DNA from: Rotaria sp. Silwood1
Taxonomy: Eukaryota; Rotifera; Eurotatoria; Philodinida; Philodinidae
Assembly: GCA_905250075.1 (NCBI GenBank)
Contig: CAJNOP010000126.1
Span: forward strand, 414,519-478,518
Direction: 5' to 3'
DNA length: 64,000 nt
Both the position numbers and the translations under genes were made by a program. Below the pieces are notes generated by a model. The model had not been told where the DNA came from. It ran no database searches and saw nothing but the letters and a program-made list of their open reading frames with translations. Below are positions 61,401 to 64,000 of the stretch, one piece after another (position 1 is the first letter of the stretch; each line of letters opens with the position of its first letter).

Positions 61401-64000
61401 TCAGCACTGAGTTTAGTTACTTGTCGTTGAAGTTCAGTTTTACCCTCTTGTTCTTCTTCGAGTTGTTCATGAGCTTGATCAAGATCAGCTGTCAAATTAC
61501 GTAATTGCGAAGCTAGAAATTTATATTGATTTATTGTTTGAAAACAAATATCCAGATATAGGAGTGAGTTACTTACTAATAGAACTTTTACCACGTAATT
61601 CTTCCTCAAGTGCTCGTTGAGCTTCACCCAATTGTTGTTGTAATTGTGTCTTAGATTTTGTAAGAGCACCAACTTGATGTTCAACATCTTCAAGTTGTCT
61701 AGTCAATTCAGAATTTTCACTAACTAATTTAGTTTTATGTTGAGTAATATCATGAACTTGTTTTGTATGTTCATCCAGTTTAATATGCATTTCATTTAAT
61801 TGTTGTTCAAGTTGTTTGGAAAGTTTTTCAGCAGTAGCTTTACCCTTTTGTATATGATCAACTTGTGATCGTACATCATCTAATTCTGCTTTGACAGTAA
61901 CTTTTTCTTTTTCTAATTTATTTTTCACTTTTTGAAGTTGATCAATTTGTTCGCCCATTTCTACAAATAGAAATTATCTAAAAATAAATATACATGAAAT
62001 AAATTAGAATAACTCACCAGTAACTGCATCTTGATGTTTCTTACGAAGTTGTGCAGCAGTAGCTTCATGTTGAAGATTGGCTTCTTCTAAATCACGACGA
62101 AGTTTAGCTAATTCTGATTCTCGTTTTTTATTCATTTCAACTTGTGATGAAGTTGCTCCACCAGCATCATCTAATCGATCGCGCATTTCATCAATTTCTC
62201 GTGCTAAATCAGCTCGTTGTTTCTCAGTTTTTGCACGTGATTGACGTTCATTTTCGAGTTCTTCTTCAACTTCTTCAATACGTGCTTGTAATTCTTTAAT
62301 TTTCTTGCCAAGATTAATTGCTTGACCTTGTTCAGTTTCAAGACGACTATTGACTTGTTGAATTTCTTGATCTCTTCGTTTGAGACTATCTTCAATTTCA
62401 TGTTTTGTTCGTTCAAGTTCTTCAATATTACCTTGTGCCGCTTTAAGATCACCTTCGACTTTACGTTTTGCTTTATCAAGATCGGCACGACCCTTTTTCT
62501 CACGTTCCAAATTTTCTTCAAGTTCATCAAGTGTTTGTTCAAGTTTAGTTTTAAGTTTATTTAAGTGATTAACTTTATCTTCTTCTGCTTGTAATTGTTC
62601 AGTTGTTTTTGTATTTTGTTCTTCAAGTCGTTTACGTTCACGTGTTAATTTAGCAATGCTCTCATCTTGTTGTGCCATTTCATCTTGTAACATTCGAATT
62701 TGATTATCACGTGTTTTACATTCATTTTCAGATTTTTGAAGACTTAAACGTATATCATCAATATCTTTTTTCAATCCTTCAATATCTTGTTCTAATTTCT
62801 TTTTCTTTTTATTTAATTCTTGAGATGCAGCTTCTTCATCACTTAAACGTTCTTCTGTATCTTTAATTTGTTGTTCGAGATCAGACTTTTGAGTTGCTAT
62901 TAAACAACAAAAATTAGTCAAATGATTAAAAATAAATAAAAATCATACCTAATCGAGTTAAATGTTCTTCAGCTTCACCCATAATATTTCGTTGTGTTTC
63001 CAATTGAAGATAAATTTCATTTTTCTCTAGAGGATAATTTAAGAATAACAAAAACAAAAAATACATTTTCTGATTTACCTCGAATAAGTTTTGAATTATT
63101 ATCTTCCAATTCTTTACGTAATTTTTCTTCTTTTTCCAATGTTTCTTTAAGTGCTTTAAATTCATCTTCGAGTTTTTTCAATTCATCTTCTTGTCGAGCT
63201 ACGGACAAGAGAGGTTTAACTTTGGTGTATAATTTCCACCATGTCCAATTGCGAAGTGATAAATATTTGCGAATATTACGTTGTAAAACTGACAAAGCCA
63301 AACGTTGTTCAAGCATTTTCTTATACTCTCGTTTCATAATATAACCACGAACCTGTCCTTGTAATCGTGCAATAATTTGGGACAGTGCTTGATCACGTAA
63401 ATCTTCAAGATGACCCAATGTTCCGGCTTTGAAGAAAACTTTTGTAGTACCTAATCGGTATAACTCTTCTGATAAAGCTATATCTTTGAGAATATTCTCA
63501 GTTGACTTCTTAGCATCAACAAATCCTTTAGGAATAGCATTGGGTGCCAAAATAGAATAACGTTGTTTAAATTCAGCATAAATTATACGATTTGGAAAAC
63601 CTTTACGACAAATACGAATACCTTCAAGCACACCATTACAAGTAAGTTGATGCATAACCAAATGTGAATCAAGAACGCCTCCTGTTTTGATTTCATTCGG
63701 AATAATACAACGAACAAAATGAGGATGAGTAGATTTCAAATTGGTCATCAATTTGTGTAGTGATTCCTACATATAGATAGAGAGAGAGAGAGCATTTTGT
63801 TTTTCTATATAAATTAATCAGAAAAAAAAATAAGAAACTTACACGATGAGTAGCTGAAATAGTTTGCATACTTCCACCTTTCTTTTTGGCTCCAGCCTTG
63901 CCACCAGCACCACCACCTTCTTCTTCAATAACGTCAGCAAAGAGATGGGCCAACATTGCACTTTTCGATTTAGCAAAAAGAGTAGCACTATAGCAAAAGA
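58445..64000 (-). CDS. MYH: Muscle-type myosin II heavy chain, 3' part (gene continues beyond the window)
   Basis: At least 16 exons; stop TAA at 58445-58447. The first visible exon (63843-64000) holds the end of the motor before the actin-binding loop 2, which is Gly/Lys-rich ([15 protein letters not shown]). Exon 63079-63766 has [10 protein letters not shown], the SH1/SH2 helix region [17 protein letters not shown], the converter ([13 protein letters not shown]) and the IQ/neck region to the start of the rod. The rest (62018-62896, 61577-61960 and others) is an unbroken heptad coiled coil rich in Glu, Lys, Arg and Gln, ending in the short non-helical tailpiece ([20 protein letters not shown]). 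This is the thick-filament myosin of muscle; the rod packs into filaments and the head drives sliding on actin. The tailpiece Ser/Arg-rich end is a likely phosphorylation site. The intron at about 60150-60780 is the only long one. The N-terminal motor lies to the right of the window. Confidence 0.95.

Noticed and set aside
1..64000. CRISPR arrays, bacterial operons, phage or plasmid genes
   Set aside because: Genes are split by spliceosomal introns and are of animal type; no spaced direct-repeat arrays of the CRISPR kind were seen.

Overview
This is an AT-rich eukaryotic window. Its genes are cut into short exons by tiny introns (mostly 45-110 nt, GT..AG, T/A-rich), separated by long gene-poor stretches full of non-autonomous DNA transposons. 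The gene content is animal: a minor-spliceosome protein, Staufen, ZSWIM2, Virilizer and muscle myosin. The base composition, the tiny introns, a secreted protein that looks bacterial in origin, and splice acceptors placed just before several start codons all suit a bdelloid rotifer. That assignment is inference; another AT-rich small invertebrate cannot be excluded.

Layout. 0.5-8.3 kb (all minus): an SNRNP48-like U11/U12 protein (7 exons), a Staufen-like dsRNA-binding protein (4 exons), an unknown protein with a RanBP2-type zinc finger, and a Cdc42/Rac-like GTPase with a divergent switch II. 9.3-11.8 kb (plus): the phosphatase CTDNEP1/Dullard and a CCDC50-like ubiquitin-binding protein. 11.8-21.7 kb: almost gene-free and rich in repeats, namely a 1.1-kb element with 9-bp target duplications, a small foldback, a long palindrome with a hAT-type MITE inserted in one arm only, and a TA-flanked foldback MITE. 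21.7-24.7 kb (plus): a single-exon secreted GH116-like glycosidase of 997 residues carrying Cys-rich PAN/Apple-like inserts. 26.8-27.3 kb (minus): a Ser-rich protein of unknown role. 29.5-32.8 kb (plus): ZSWIM2 (SWIM, RING, ZZ, RING). 33.2-33.8 kb (minus): a small secreted DUF6973-like protein. 34.2-48.9 kb (minus): Virilizer/VIRMA, the scaffold of the m6A writer complex, with MITE or foldback insertions in its long introns. 48.9-58.4 kb: gene-poor, with a decayed pseudogene, a 1.8-kb hAT element with another hAT-type element nested inside it, a tRNA-Thr(UGU), and a 10-N gap. 58.4-64 kb (minus): the 3' part of a muscle-type myosin II heavy chain whose gene continues past the right edge.

The genes do not form one pathway. 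Several are RNA-related (SNRNP48, Staufen, VIRMA), but that is probably chance. The main second-look items are the nested transposons with a built-in empty-site control, the secreted GH116/PAN and DUF6973-like proteins as candidates for horizontal acquisition, the unusual Rho GTPase, and the acceptor sites placed against start codons, which suggest spliced-leader trans-splicing.
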